Positions 1-7,630 of a stretch of DNA of 26,208 nt are shown here, piece after piece. Made by a program: the position numbers and the translations under genes. The DNA is from RGIG250 sp964540025 (GTDB lineage Bacteria > Bacillota > Negativicutes > Selenomonadales > Selenomonadaceae). How positions within the stretch are numbered: the first letter of the stretch is position 1; the number at the start of each line of letters is the position of its first letter. The stretch is from the NCBI GenBank assembly GCA_964540025.1, contig CAZIKQ010000023.1, positions 1 through 26,208 of the forward strand, in the 5' to 3' direction. The notes under the pieces were generated by a model. That model was not told where the DNA came from. It made no database searches and worked only from the letters and a program-made list of their open reading frames with translations.

Positions 1-80
1 TGTATAAAGATTGAAAATAACCATTAAGCGGGTTGGTCAAGCCGGAGAGGTGACAGGCAAGGGAAAGGACTCAACAGATA

Positions 81-914
81 ATGAAAGAAAAAATAACGGC
101 CAGCCTGAAAGCTCTGGCAGGGAAAAAGCCCCTGATCCACGTAATCACCCATCAGATTGCCGCCAACGACACGGCAAACTGCCTGCTGGCAATCGGAGCA
201 AGGCTGATAATGGCCGAGCACCCCTTGGAGGTGGCGGAAATCGTCACCTCCTCGGCGGCCCTGGGCGTAAGTCTGGGAAATATAAATGAAGGCCGCCTCA
301 AGGCGATAAAAATTGCCGGAGAGACCGCCTTCCGCCAGAATAAGCCCCACATAATCGACTGCGTGGGGGTGGGGGTAAGCCGTCTGAGGCTTGATTTTGC
401 CCGAGAATATATTGGAGAATTTCAGCCGGCCATCGTCAAGGGAAATGCCTCGGAGCTTTTGGCCCTGGCCGGCTGTAACAGCCACGCGGCCGGGGTGGAC
501 GCCGGGGCGGAGGATAACCTCTGCCCTCAGGCGGCGGAAGATAAGGAAAAATCCCGGGAAATAGAAGCGCTCCAGCAGTTTGCCCAAAAGAATAACACGG
601 TGGTCGTGGTCACCGGGGCAACAGACCTGATTGTTGACGGGGAGAATATTGCTTTTGTGTCCAACGGGGATCAAATGCTGGGCAAAATCACCGGCAGCGG
701 CTGTATGCTCACCGGGATCATCGCCGCGTTCCTGGGGGCGGGAGCAGACTCCCTGACGGCGGCAATTTCCGGCCTCACCCTTTACGGAGCCGCCGGAGAA
801 CGGGCGGCGGCGCGGGCAGGAAGAAGACAGCCGGGGACTTTCCGCTGCATCCTGATTGACGCCTTGGCCGAGCTGGCCGTCGAGGGGTACGACCCCAAAT
901 TTTATTTTCAGTAA
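81..914 (+). CDS. thiM: Hydroxyethylthiazole kinase ThiM
   Basis: Cytosolic kinase of thiamine salvage: it phosphorylates 4-methyl-5-(2-hydroxyethyl)thiazole with ATP, feeding thiamine phosphate synthesis. The 277-residue length fits the ribokinase-like ThiM family. Visible family motifs are the N-terminal HVITHQIAANDTAN (residues 20-33), the DCVGVGVSRLR segment (about 93-103), VKGNASE (119-125), and the anion-hole loop ITGSGCMLTG (203-212) with the family's conserved Cys at 208. The ATG at 81 is preceded by AAGGAC about 10 bases upstream, a modest ribosome binding site. A strong hairpin terminator follows directly, so this is the end of a transcript; any thiD/thiE partner would lie left of the window. 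I saw no TPP riboswitch in the 80 bases upstream. Identification is by motif recognition and is confident. Confidence 0.93.
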   Translation: MKEKITASLKALAGKKPLIHVITHQIAANDTANCLLAIGARLIMAEHPLEVAEIVTSSAALGVSLGNINEGRLKAIKIAGETAFRQNKPHIIDCVGVGVSRLRLDFAREYIGEFQPAIVKGNASELLALAGCNSHAAGVDAGAEDNLCPQAAEDKEKSREIEALQQFAQKNNTVVVVTGATDLIVDGENIAFVSNGDQMLGKITGSGCMLTGIIAAFLGAGADSLTAAISGLTLYGAAGERAAARAGRRQPGTFRCILIDALAELAVEGYDPKFYFQ

Positions 915-919
915 AGACA

Positions 920-963
920 CGGCAGGTTTTCGTAAGAATTTTCGGAAACCTGCCGGTTTTTGT
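920..963 (+). terminator. Rho-independent terminator after thiM
   Basis: A 10-bp perfect stem (CGGCAGGTTT at 920-929 with AAACCTGCCG at 946-955) is followed by GTTTTTGTT. It starts 6 bases after the thiM stop and separates thiM from recA. Confidence 0.88.
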
Positions 964-997
964 TATGCAAGCACTTTTATTGATACCTTCAATCGGT

Positions 998-1003
998 TAT
1001 AAT
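998..1003 (+). promoter_or_regulatory. Likely recA promoter -10 box
   Basis: A consensus TATAAT lies about 70 bases upstream of the recA start and just downstream of the thiM terminator, the only place a recA promoter can be. No good -35 hexamer sits 17 bases upstream (TTTTAT at 975-980 is the best). I looked for a Bacillus-type LexA box (CGAAC-N4-GTTCG) and did not find one, so SOS control is not shown by the sequence. Confidence 0.55.
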
Positions 1004-1072
1004 ACCCACAAAGATGTATAACAAACAAAAATCTGAAATCAAACAGAAGATTCGTGAAGGGAGAAACGATAC

Positions 1073-2170
1073 ATGGCAGCGGAGACAAAAAAAGACCCCA
1101 AACTGAAAAAGGAGGGCCAGAAAACCCGGGAGGAAGCCCTGGAGCTGGCCCTGAAAGGCATAGAGAAGGATTTTGGCGAAGGGGCCATCATGCGGCTGGG
1201 GGACCCCAGAGCCCGCATGAACGTGGAAGTGATCCCTACCGGTATTCTCCCCATAGATTTGGCCCTGGGCGTAGGCGGACTGCCCCGGGGGCGAATCATT
1301 GAAATATACGGCCCGGAATCCTCCGGTAAGACTACCGTCACCCTCCATATGATCGCCGAGGCCCAGAAGCGGGGCGGCATCGCGGCCTTTATCGACGCGG
1401 AGCACGCCCTTGATCCCGTCTATGCCCGGAAGCTGGGGGTAGACATTGACAACCTGCTGGTAAGCCAGCCGGACAACGGCGAGCAGGCCCTGGATATTGC
1501 CGAGGCTCTCGTCCGTTCCGGAGCCATCGATATCATCGTTGTGGACTCCGTGGCGGCTCTGGTGCCCAAGGCGGAAATCGACGGGGAAATGGGGGACGCC
1601 CACGTGGGTCTTCATGCCCGCCTCATGAGTCAGGCAATGCGCAAGCTCACCAGCTTTATCGGTAAATCCCGTACCGTGGCCATCTTCATTAACCAGATCC
1701 GGGAGAAGGTGGGAGTTCTGTACGGCAGCCCGGAGGTCACTACCGGCGGCCGGGCCCTGAAATTCTACTCCTCCGTCCGCATCGACATCAGGAAGAAGGA
1801 CGCCATCACCGTAGGCGGTGAAACCGTAGGCAACCGGACAAAGGCCACTATCAAGAAAAACAAGGTGGCTCCCCCCTTCAAGGAAGCGAACTTCGACATT
1901 TACTACGGAGAAGGGGTATCCCGGGAAGGCTGCCTCATAGAAATCGCCGTCACATTGGACATAATTCAAAAGAGCGGCTCCTGGTACTCCTACGAAGGCA
2001 ACCGGCTGGGCCAGGGCATGGACAAGGTACGCATGGTTCTCAGGGAACAGCCGGAGCTGTATAAAGAGTTGGAAGCAAAAATCAGGACAAAGATGGACGA
2101 GGCGATCCGCCATATATCGGAAACCGGCGCGCCCCAAAGGGAAGAGACCGTCCGCAGGGAAGAGCAATAG
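1073..2170 (+). CDS. recA: Recombinase RecA
   Basis: RecA forms ATP-dependent filaments on single-stranded DNA, catalyses homologous strand exchange and stimulates LexA self-cleavage. The protein is 365 residues, a normal length without an intein. Walker A GPESSGKT is at residues 80-87, the Walker B strand IIVVDS at about 154-159, and the L2 region EKVGVLYGSPEVTTGG begins near 211. The C-terminal tail is mixed-charge (REETVRREEQ) rather than strongly acidic. The ATG at 1073 has a good GAAGGGAG ribosome binding site at 1056-1063. recX, its usual neighbour and regulator, is about 1.6 kb downstream, separated by an AT-rich fic gene that looks inserted. Identification is essentially certain. Confidence 0.98.
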   Translation: MAAETKKDPKLKKEGQKTREEALELALKGIEKDFGEGAIMRLGDPRARMNVEVIPTGILPIDLALGVGGLPRGRIIEIYGPESSGKTTVTLHMIAEAQKRGGIAAFIDAEHALDPVYARKLGVDIDNLLVSQPDNGEQALDIAEALVRSGAIDIIVVDSVAALVPKAEIDGEMGDAHVGLHARLMSQAMRKLTSFIGKSRTVAIFINQIREKVGVLYGSPEVTTGGRALKFYSSVRIDIRKKDAITVGGETVGNRTKATIKKNKVAPPFKEANFDIYYGEGVSREGCLIEIAVTLDIIQKSGSWYSYEGNRLGQGMDKVRMVLREQPELYKELEAKIRTKMDEAIRHISETGAPQREETVRREEQ

Positions 2171-2173
2171 TTT

Positions 2174-2226
2174 AACGGCAGGCTGTGAAGAATGAGCAAT
2201 CATTTTTTCACAGCCTGCCGTTTTTA
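2174..2226 (+). terminator. Rho-independent terminator after recA
   Basis: A 16-bp perfect stem (2174-2189 with 2207-2222) around a 17-base loop is followed by a T tract. It begins four bases after the recA stop, so recA is transcribed alone and fic or recX need their own promoter. Confidence 0.9.
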
Positions 2227-2241
2227 ATTGAACAGAATACA

Positions 2242-2250
2242 TGGTATAAT
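2242..2250 (+). promoter_or_regulatory. Extended -10 promoter upstream of fic/recX
   Basis: TGGTATAAT is a full extended -10 element (TGnTATAAT). It sits right after the recA terminator and about 250 bases before the fic start. The same TGGTATAAT recurs upstream of the DUF2156 gene, and TGGTAAAAT precedes pelD on the other strand. It lies outside the 22-bp repeats that bracket fic, so it may be the ancestral recX promoter now separated from recX; this is inference. Confidence 0.5.
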
Positions 2251-2295
2251 CTTTTGAGAGACGGCGACTGCAAGGCGGGTGAACTGCTCTCTTCC

Positions 2296-2317
2296 AACGC
2301 CTGCGCGTTTGATAAGG
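2296..2317 (+). repeat. Left 22-bp direct repeat bracketing the fic insert
   Basis: This 22-base stretch beginning AACGCCTG matches 3736-3757 at 19 of 22 positions. The two copies are 1,440 bp apart on either side of fic. Base composition changes from GC-rich to AT-rich about 100 bases inside this copy. Confidence 0.5.
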
Positions 2318-2406
2318 GAGATTTCCGCTTCTACAGGAACGTCTTCGGCCACACCACAATAAGAAGCTACGATCAACGCGAACGACGCTTTTTCCACATC
2401 ATGACA

Positions 2407-2475
2407 GGCCATATGGAAAAAATGGCGGTTTTTACCATATCATAGCAAGGCATATGGAAAAAATGGCGCTTTTTT
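2407..2475 (+). repeat. Tandem hairpin repeats in front of fic
   Basis: Two direct copies of a unit of about 28 bases (2407-2434 and 2448-2475) share CATATGGAAAAAATGGCG. Each copy also folds on itself, pairing TGGAAAAA with TTTTTACCA or TTTTTTCCA. A partial third arm, CTTTTTCCACAT, occurs just upstream (2390-2401). Being tandem, self-complementary and 20-90 bases before the fic start, they could be operators or a leader structure for fic. No function is known to me. Confidence 0.6.
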
Positions 2476-2506
2476 CCACATTACGGAAAGCTCTATGGAG
2501 GATACC

Positions 2507-3721
2507 ATGGAATACCTACCATTAGTGAAACTATATTATACTGATGCCAAACAATGGGAAGAGATATATCAGCGCCGGTATAACAGCATTAGCAGCAGAC
2601 ATATTGATTTTGAAGTTAAACAATACAACAGGGCGGATACTTACAAATTATTTTATTGTTATAACGAAGAAATGCTCCTGCTAGTCAATAAAATTGCCGC
2701 TGCTTCGATAGATTTTTTGAAATGCGCCGGACAAATTCCCGGCGCTGCCATCAGGCAATTTATCGAATCCTGCCTGGTTGACGAAATAAAAGCCAGCAAC
2801 GCTATTGAAGGGGTACACAGTTCCCGCAAAGACATAATTAAAGCGTATTCCATGAAAACAACGCCCAAGGAATATGTCAGATACTGGGGAATCGCCAATA
2901 AATATAAAAAAATCATACAGGGAGAAGCCATCCCTTTGGAAACACCAGCCGATATACGCAAACTATATGATAATTTCATCGCTTTTGAGGTACGCCGGGA
3001 CAATCCCCGTAGTCTTCCCGACGGTAAAATTTTCAGAAAAGACAGTGTAGATATTGTTACCGGTACCCAGAAAGTGCTTCATCAGGGAATATTTCCGGAA
3101 GATAAAATTATCCAGGCCATGGAAAAAGCCATTGCGGTATTGCGCGATGAGCAGATACCCATGTTCATAAGAATCGGTATTTTTCACTACTTGTTTGGAT
3201 ACATCCACCCTTTTTACGATGGCAACGGCCGCATGTCAAGGTTTATCACATCGTATTACATAGCGAAAGAAATCCATCCGGCAATAGCTTTCAGGCTTTC
3301 GCTGCTAATCAAAATCCAGAAAAAGCGTTACTACAATTCATTTGAGATTACAAATAATATTCATAATCGGGGCGACCTTACGCCCTTCATTATCGGTTCA
3401 TTGGAGCTTCTCTTATCAGCGGTAGAAAGCACTGCCGCTGTTCTAAAGGAAAAGCTCGCCCGTTATGAAATATTATACGGCAGGTTAATCAGCAAACTAA
3501 GGGATAAGGACACTACCACAAAGAATCTTTGTGACGTTCTTTTGCAGGCGGCAATATTTTCTAATGATGGCGCTACGGCTGAAGAAATAGCTGTTACGAT
3601 AGGTAAAACCGCAAAAACCACTCGAAGCAAAATAGAGCGGCTTCCGGAAAATGCCATCATTAAAAACGTTTCTTCCAAGCCCTTTAGATTCAAATTAGAC
3701 TTAAAATATCTACAGCTTTGA
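2507..3721 (+). CDS. Fic domain protein (AMPylator-type), C-terminal winged helix
   Basis: Fic enzymes transfer AMP (rarely other nucleotides) to hydroxyl side chains of target proteins. The complete Fic motif HPFYDGNGRMSR is at residues 234-245, with the catalytic His first. An inhibitory-helix motif SNAIEG (S-x3-E-G, 97-102) precedes it, so this is a self-inhibited class II Fic and would not need a separate antitoxin. The C-terminal 60 residues look like a winged helix-turn-helix, suggesting DNA binding or autoregulation. I prefer ATG 2507, which has GGAGGA four bases upstream; ATG 2495 would add four residues. Coding sequence is clearly more AT-rich than recA and recX, a sign of transfer. 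The cellular target is unknown. Confidence 0.9.
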   Translation: MEYLPLVKLYYTDAKQWEEIYQRRYNSISSRHIDFEVKQYNRADTYKLFYCYNEEMLLLVNKIAAASIDFLKCAGQIPGAAIRQFIESCLVDEIKASNAIEGVHSSRKDIIKAYSMKTTPKEYVRYWGIANKYKKIIQGEAIPLETPADIRKLYDNFIAFEVRRDNPRSLPDGKIFRKDSVDIVTGTQKVLHQGIFPEDKIIQAMEKAIAVLRDEQIPMFIRIGIFHYLFGYIHPFYDGNGRMSRFITSYYIAKEIHPAIAFRLSLLIKIQKKRYYNSFEITNNIHNRGDLTPFIIGSLELLLSAVESTAAVLKEKLARYEILYGRLISKLRDKDTTTKNLCDVLLQAAIFSNDGATAEEIAVTIGKTAKTTRSKIERLPENAIIKNVSSKPFRFKLDLKYLQL

Positions 3722-3735
3722 CCTACTCCCGGCTA

Positions 3736-3757
3736 AACGCCTGTGTGTTTGAGAAGG
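3736..3757 (+). repeat. Right 22-bp direct repeat bracketing the fic insert
   Basis: Partner of 2296-2317 (19 of 22 identical). It starts 15 bases after the fic stop and ends 40 bases before the recX start, at the return from AT-rich to GC-rich sequence. Confidence 0.5.
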
Positions 3758-3797
3758 TATAGGAAAATTTTGGCGAGACTTGAGAAGCAGGTTCAAT

Positions 3798-4355
3798 ATG
3801 GGATTTATAAAAAAAGCCGGAGGAAATCTCCGGCCGAAGAAATCAGCCGTTCAGTTCATGGTGGACGAACTGGCAAAAAGGGATTACAGCGCCCGCCAGC
3901 TGACGGAAAAGCTTCGCTCCAAGGGCTACGACCGGGAAGAAACCGAGTCAGCGATAAAAAAAGCCCTGGAATGGGGTTATCTGGACGACCGGCGGGTGGC
4001 GAAAAATTTTTGGCGGTTCCACTATGAAGGCCGCCAGTACTCCGTAAGCCGCATAATCCAAAAGCTCAGGGAAAAGGGCTTCGCCACAGATGTCGTCAGT
4101 GAGATAAGATCTGATTACGATGACGAAGCCCTGACCGAGCGGGACAGGCTGGTGGCAGAGCGGCTGGCCAGGGCAAAGTTCGGCGGCCGGCTGGCGGAAA
4201 TGATGCCAGAGGACGAACCGGGGCAGGAAGAAACCGGGAAAAGAAAGGACCGACCGCCTGACTGGCAGGCCATCGCCGCTTTTCTCTTTCGCCGGGGCTT
4301 TTCCGACCGGGTCTGCCGCCAGATAGCGGCCGAAATATTGCAAACCAGGGACTAG
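3798..4355 (+). CDS. recX: Recombination regulator RecX
   Basis: RecX binds RecA filaments and limits their extension and ATPase activity. The 185 residues show the family's three-helix repeat pattern: VDELAKRDYSARQLTEKLRS, then the conserved ALEWGYLDDRRVAKNF, and a last repeat ending FLFRRGFSDRVCRQIAAEIL. An insertion of about 30 charged residues (EDEPGQEETGKRKDR) separates the second and third repeats. I chose ATG 3798; an upstream TTG at 3780 adds six residues but neither start has a strong ribosome binding site. Synteny with recA supports the call. The last 19 bases, including the stop, lie in the 48-bp repeat found again before guaA. Confidence 0.9.
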   Translation: MGFIKKAGGNLRPKKSAVQFMVDELAKRDYSARQLTEKLRSKGYDREETESAIKKALEWGYLDDRRVAKNFWRFHYEGRQYSVSRIIQKLREKGFATDVVSEIRSDYDDEALTERDRLVAERLARAKFGGRLAEMMPEDEPGQEETGKRKDRPPDWQAIAAFLFRRGFSDRVCRQIAAEILQTRD

Positions 4356-4384
4356 GAGATTTTCTGCTGGAACAAAAGCGGGAA
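4337..4384 (+). repeat. Left 48-bp direct repeat (recX 3' end)
   Basis: Positions 4337-4384 match 7525-7572 at 45 of 48 bases without gaps; the last 27 bases (4358-4384) are identical. This copy contains the recX stop codon. The 3,188-bp spacing encloses the AT-rich helicase gene. Confidence 0.9.
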
Positions 4385-4484
4385 TGACGAACTGCTTGCT
4401 AAGAGTGTATTTCGTATGCCATGCACGGACGGAACATGGTTGGAAAGAAGACAGGACAAGACTGTTGACAGATGAAGTAAGGAA

Positions 4485-4501
4485 CATTCTGTAATAGAAT
4501 G
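4485..4501 (+). promoter_or_regulatory. Inverted repeat upstream of the helicase gene
   Basis: A perfect 6-bp inverted repeat, CATTCT-GTAAT-AGAATG, sits about 100 bases before the helicase start and 14 bases after a consensus TTGACA (4465-4470). No properly spaced -10 box is obvious. It could be an operator for the island gene. Confidence 0.35.
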
Positions 4502-4602
4502 GGATTTTGAGGCAGGTAAGTTGGTTGGCAAACAGGAATATTACTATGGAGTAAAGGAATTTAGGGGCCAGCAGCGTGCGGATAAAGAGCGGCGAGGAAT
4601 AG

Positions 4603-7341
4603 ATGGATACAAGATATTGGATGGTAATTATCAAGAAGGAAATAAAGACATCAGAAATTGAGACATGTGTGTACAATGGCGACACTCGGAAATGGGATGT
4701 AAAATTTGTTAATAATGGGACAATATACTCGTATGCCTATGAGAATGTAGAGGTGTTGACTGAACCGGAAGTCTTAAAGGCTAATATGTATCGCATTAGC
4801 AGAGGAGGACGCAAGTTCTTTAATATCAGGGCAATATATGTATTCAGGAGTAAAGATGATTCCTATTGGCATATCTGTTTTGACGATGGCAGTGAAAGGG
4901 ATTATCATCGTGGTGAGCTGGAGATTAGTGAGTCATGTCTTGCTCAGGCTTCGTCAGCAGATGTATTTGATTATATAAAGCAAATTGCAGGTTTGAATAA
5001 TCTCGCTGAAAAACAGTTGTCTAAGATGTTTGACAAAATTTTTTTCGTAGATACTAATGTGGCTTTAGCAAAGTATTTGAATCCATCCTCACTGCATGAA
5101 TTGCTGGAAAAAAGGACAAGAGGCGAATATATTCCAATTTTTCCCTTTGGATGTAATAACAGTCAGTACAGGGCTGTGAAAAATGCCCTGGAGAATCAGA
5201 TCAGCGTTATACAGGGGCCTCCCGGTACAGGTAAGACGCAGACGATATTAAATATTATCGCCAATATATTGATGCAGGGAAAAACGGTACAGATAGTATC
5301 AAACAATAATTCGGCAACAAAAAATGTATATGAAAAATTATCCGGGTACAACTTTGGCTTTGTTGCGGCAATATTGGGAAGTAATAAGAACAAAAATGAA
5401 TTTATTTGCGAACAGGTTACAGAATATCCTGATTTCCGGTCGTGGAAAACGAAGGAAAATCCTGATGATTTGCAAAAGGGAATAGCAGAGCAATCCAGTC
5501 AGTTAAAAGCTGTTTTTGACAAGCAGGAGAAACTGGCGAGTTTAAGGCAGGAACTTTCACAACTGATTACCGAACGGAAATATTTTGATCAATACATTGA
5601 AGAATCAGAGGTTAATACAGATATTAAAGCATACAAAAGAAAACTATTATCAAAACATTGGATGGCATTGTGGCAGGAATGCCAGTTGATTTCGGAAGAG
5701 AAAAAGACAATAGGGTTTTGGTTCAAGCTAAAAGCCCTATTCAAATACGGAATGTTTGATTGGAAATTCTATGAGCAGGATATTTCAAAAATAATTACGA
5801 CTTTTCAAGCCAGGTATTATGGCGCGAAGCAGGCGGAATTGTCGGCAGAAATTGCAGATATTGAAAGGTACTTGAGTAATGTTAATAAGAACTTGCTTGA
5901 TGAGTTATGCCAGCAATCAATGGTTGTCCTGAAAGATAAACTGGCAGGAAAGTATGAAGGTAAGAGCAAAAGAGCGAAATTTAGCGAAGAAGATTTGTGG
6001 AAAAACTCAGGTGATGTTCTCAAGGAATATCCGGTTATTTTAAGTACAACATTTTCAGCAAGAAATAGCCTGCATCCAGATGTAGTGTACGATTATCTTA
6101 TAATGGACGAGGCGTCACAGGTAGATATTGCGACCGGCGCGCTGGCACTTTCCTGTGCCAGAAATGCTGTTATTGTAGGGGATACCAGGCAGCTTCCCCA
6201 TGTCGTTACGGATGATATAAAGGTCAGTGCACAGGCTATATTTGATAAAGCTAACGTGAATGAAGGCTATCAGTATACAAAGAGCTTTTTGCAATCCGTT
6301 TTGGACGTTATGCCAAATGTAACACAAACATTACTCAGGGAGCATTATAGGTGTCACCCTAAAATAATAAATTTTTGCAACCAGAAATTTTATCGTGGGG
6401 AATTGATTATTATGACGGCAGATAAGGGGGAAAAGGACGTCCTGTCAGTGGTGAAAACGGTGCCGGGAAATCACGAGCGCAACCATTACAGTCAGCGTCA
6501 GATAGACGTTATTAAAAACGAGATCATACCCAAATATGGTTTCAATCTGGAAGAGACCGGAATTATTACGCCGTACAGAAAGCAGGTAGACGCATCACGC
6601 AGGGATATAACAGGTATTGATGTTGCGACAGTGCATAAGTTCCAGGGCAAGGAAAAAGAAAATATTATTATATCTACCGTAGATGATGTGATATCCGATT
6701 TTGCAGACGATCCATACCTGATCAATGTCGCTGTATCGAGGGCAAAAAAGAAATTGATATTGGTCGTAACGGGAAATGAGCAGTCAAAAAATCGAAATAT
6801 AACGGATTTGATAGATTATATTCAATATAATAATTTTGAGGTAGCGGAGAGTAAAATATATTCTATTTTTGATTACCTTTACAAACAGTATACCGAAGAA
6901 AGAATGACATATTTGAGGAAGCATAAAAAGGTATCAGAATATGATTCGGAGAACCTGATGTATTCGTTGATAGAGGATATTATCTCTGATAGTAAGTATT
7001 CTGGCTTGGATGTAGTTTGCCATTTTCCGCTGCATATGTTGATTAAGAATCTGGAACCGTTAGATGAACGGGAACGCCAGTATGCAATGAATCCAGCGAC
7101 TCATCTGGATTTTCTGATTTATAACAGAATTGGTAAGAAGCCTGTGCTGGCAATTGAAGTTGACGGATATGAATATCATAAAGAGAATACCGTGCAGGCC
7201 TCAAGAGATTCCTTAAAAAATCACATAATGAAGGTATATGACATTCCATTATTGAGGTTTAAGACCAATGGTAGTAGTGAGCGAGAAAATATTATTGAGA
7301 TGTTGGATAGTTGGCAAAATAACGAAAGAAAATATTCGTAG
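4603..7341 (+). CDS. Superfamily 1 helicase fused to a C-terminal PD-(D/E)xK-like nuclease
   Basis: A 912-residue, probably cytosolic protein that likely unwinds and cuts nucleic acid. Walker A GPPGTGKT is at 205-212, Walker B plus adjoining motif DEASQ at 502-506, and the motif VI region VAVSRAKKK at about 709-717, the Dna2/Upf1-like (AAA_11/AAA_12) pattern. A charged, probably coiled-coil insertion lies between about 275 and 470. The C-terminus carries D836-FLI and AIEVDGYEYH with E852 and D854, a plausible nuclease core of the DUF2726/Vsr-like kind. ATG 4603 has GAGGA four bases upstream. The gene is AT-rich, uses AGA/ATA/TTA often, and stands alone between direct repeats, suggesting horizontal transfer. 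Single-gene helicase-nucleases in such settings are often anti-phage, but nothing here proves that role. Confidence 0.85.
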   Translation: MDTRYWMVIIKKEIKTSEIETCVYNGDTRKWDVKFVNNGTIYSYAYENVEVLTEPEVLKANMYRISRGGRKFFNIRAIYVFRSKDDSYWHICFDDGSERDYHRGELEISESCLAQASSADVFDYIKQIAGLNNLAEKQLSKMFDKIFFVDTNVALAKYLNPSSLHELLEKRTRGEYIPIFPFGCNNSQYRAVKNALENQISVIQGPPGTGKTQTILNIIANILMQGKTVQIVSNNNSATKNVYEKLSGYNFGFVAAILGSNKNKNEFICEQVTEYPDFRSWKTKENPDDLQKGIAEQSSQLKAVFDKQEKLASLRQELSQLITERKYFDQYIEESEVNTDIKAYKRKLLSKHWMALWQECQLISEEKKTIGFWFKLKALFKYGMFDWKFYEQDISKIITTFQARYYGAKQAELSAEIADIERYLSNVNKNLLDELCQQSMVVLKDKLAGKYEGKSKRAKFSEEDLWKNSGDVLKEYPVILSTTFSARNSLHPDVVYDYLIMDEASQVDIATGALALSCARNAVIVGDTRQLPHVVTDDIKVSAQAIFDKANVNEGYQYTKSFLQSVLDVMPNVTQTLLREHYRCHPKIINFCNQKFYRGELIIMTADKGEKDVLSVVKTVPGNHERNHYSQRQIDVIKNEIIPKYGFNLEETGIITPYRKQVDASRRDITGIDVATVHKFQGKEKENIIISTVDDVISDFADDPYLINVAVSRAKKKLILVVTGNEQSKNRNITDLIDYIQYNNFEVAESKIYSIFDYLYKQYTEERMTYLRKHKKVSEYDSENLMYSLIEDIISDSKYSGLDVVCHFPLHMLIKNLEPLDERERQYAMNPATHLDFLIYNRIGKKPVLAIEVDGYEYHKENTVQASRDSLKNHIMKVYDIPLLRFKTNGSSERENIIEMLDSWQNNERKYS

Positions 7342-7524
7342 AGACTGTGAGAGGAGACGAGTTACAGAAACTTTTAGTTGCCGTCAGAATTGAACGAATA
7401 TGGCGGGATGTGGGGAGATTTTTTGTTAAACAGACCATAATTGGAACGAGATTAGAAAAACAAGGGAAATGCAATCCATTATGAAATGATGGATTTTCAC
7501 CTTGTCGTTGCAATTTACTGAGTC

Positions 7525-7572
7525 ATTGCAAACCAAGGGCTAGAAGATTTTCTGCTGGAACAAAAGCGGGAA
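7525..7572 (+). repeat. Right 48-bp direct repeat (guaA promoter side)
   Basis: Second copy of the recX-end repeat, 45 of 48 identical to 4337-4384. It contains the likely guaA -35 hexamer (7556-7561) and ends seven bases before the guaA -10 box. It includes a non-coding copy of the recX tail. Confidence 0.9.
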
Positions 7573-7584
7573 ATCCGATATAAT
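7556..7584 (+). promoter_or_regulatory. Likely guaA promoter
   Basis: TGGAAC (7556-7561), 17 bases, then a perfect TATAAT (7579-7584). The expected transcription start near 7591 leaves a leader of about 40 bases before the TTG start at 7631 and makes the upstream ATG at 7601 an unlikely start. There is no room for a guanine riboswitch. Confidence 0.6.
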
Positions 7585-7630
7585 TTGTATTTAATAGACA
7601 ATGAAAACAAACGCAGAGGAGGCAGCACCC

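Larger units (their letters stand above)
4337..7572 (+). mobile_element. Candidate island carrying the helicase-nuclease gene
   Basis: The segment between two 48-bp direct repeats holds one large AT-rich gene plus about 220 bases of leader and 180 bases of trailer. The left repeat includes the recX end and the right repeat the guaA promoter, so collapsing the repeats restores a compact recX-guaA junction. No integrase, transposase or terminal inverted repeat is visible, so the mode of entry (homologous or illegitimate recombination, or a trans-acting recombinase) is not shown. The trailer 7342-7524 holds no convincing gene; a weak hairpin lies near 7473-7494. Confidence 0.55.

Noticed and set aside
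1..80. TPP riboswitch upstream of thiM
   Set aside because: The conserved TPP-aptamer strings are not present in these 80 bases; it could only lie left of the window.
24..920. Long minus-strand open frame opposite thiM
   Set aside because: Low-complexity antisense shadow of a clear ThiM gene; no recognisable motif.
1073..2170. Intein in RecA
   Set aside because: Length and motif spacing are normal; no insertion.
989..2359. 456-codon minus-strand frame opposite recA
   Set aside because: Lies entirely on the complement of recA and its terminators; a GC-rich antisense artefact.
2185..2445. 86-codon plus-strand frame between recA and fic
   Set aside because: Its start lies inside the recA terminator and it runs through the promoter and hairpin repeats; no family recognised.
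2390..2482. Repeats before fic as a CRISPR array
   Set aside because: Only two units with a 13-base gap, self-complementary and without spacers or cas genes.
3948..4685. Minus-strand frame across recX and the left repeat
   Set aside because: Antisense to recX; its similarity to another frame at 7523 only reflects the 48-bp repeat.
7573..7630. Guanine riboswitch upstream of guaA
   Set aside because: The leader is about 40 bases and shows no purine-aptamer loops.
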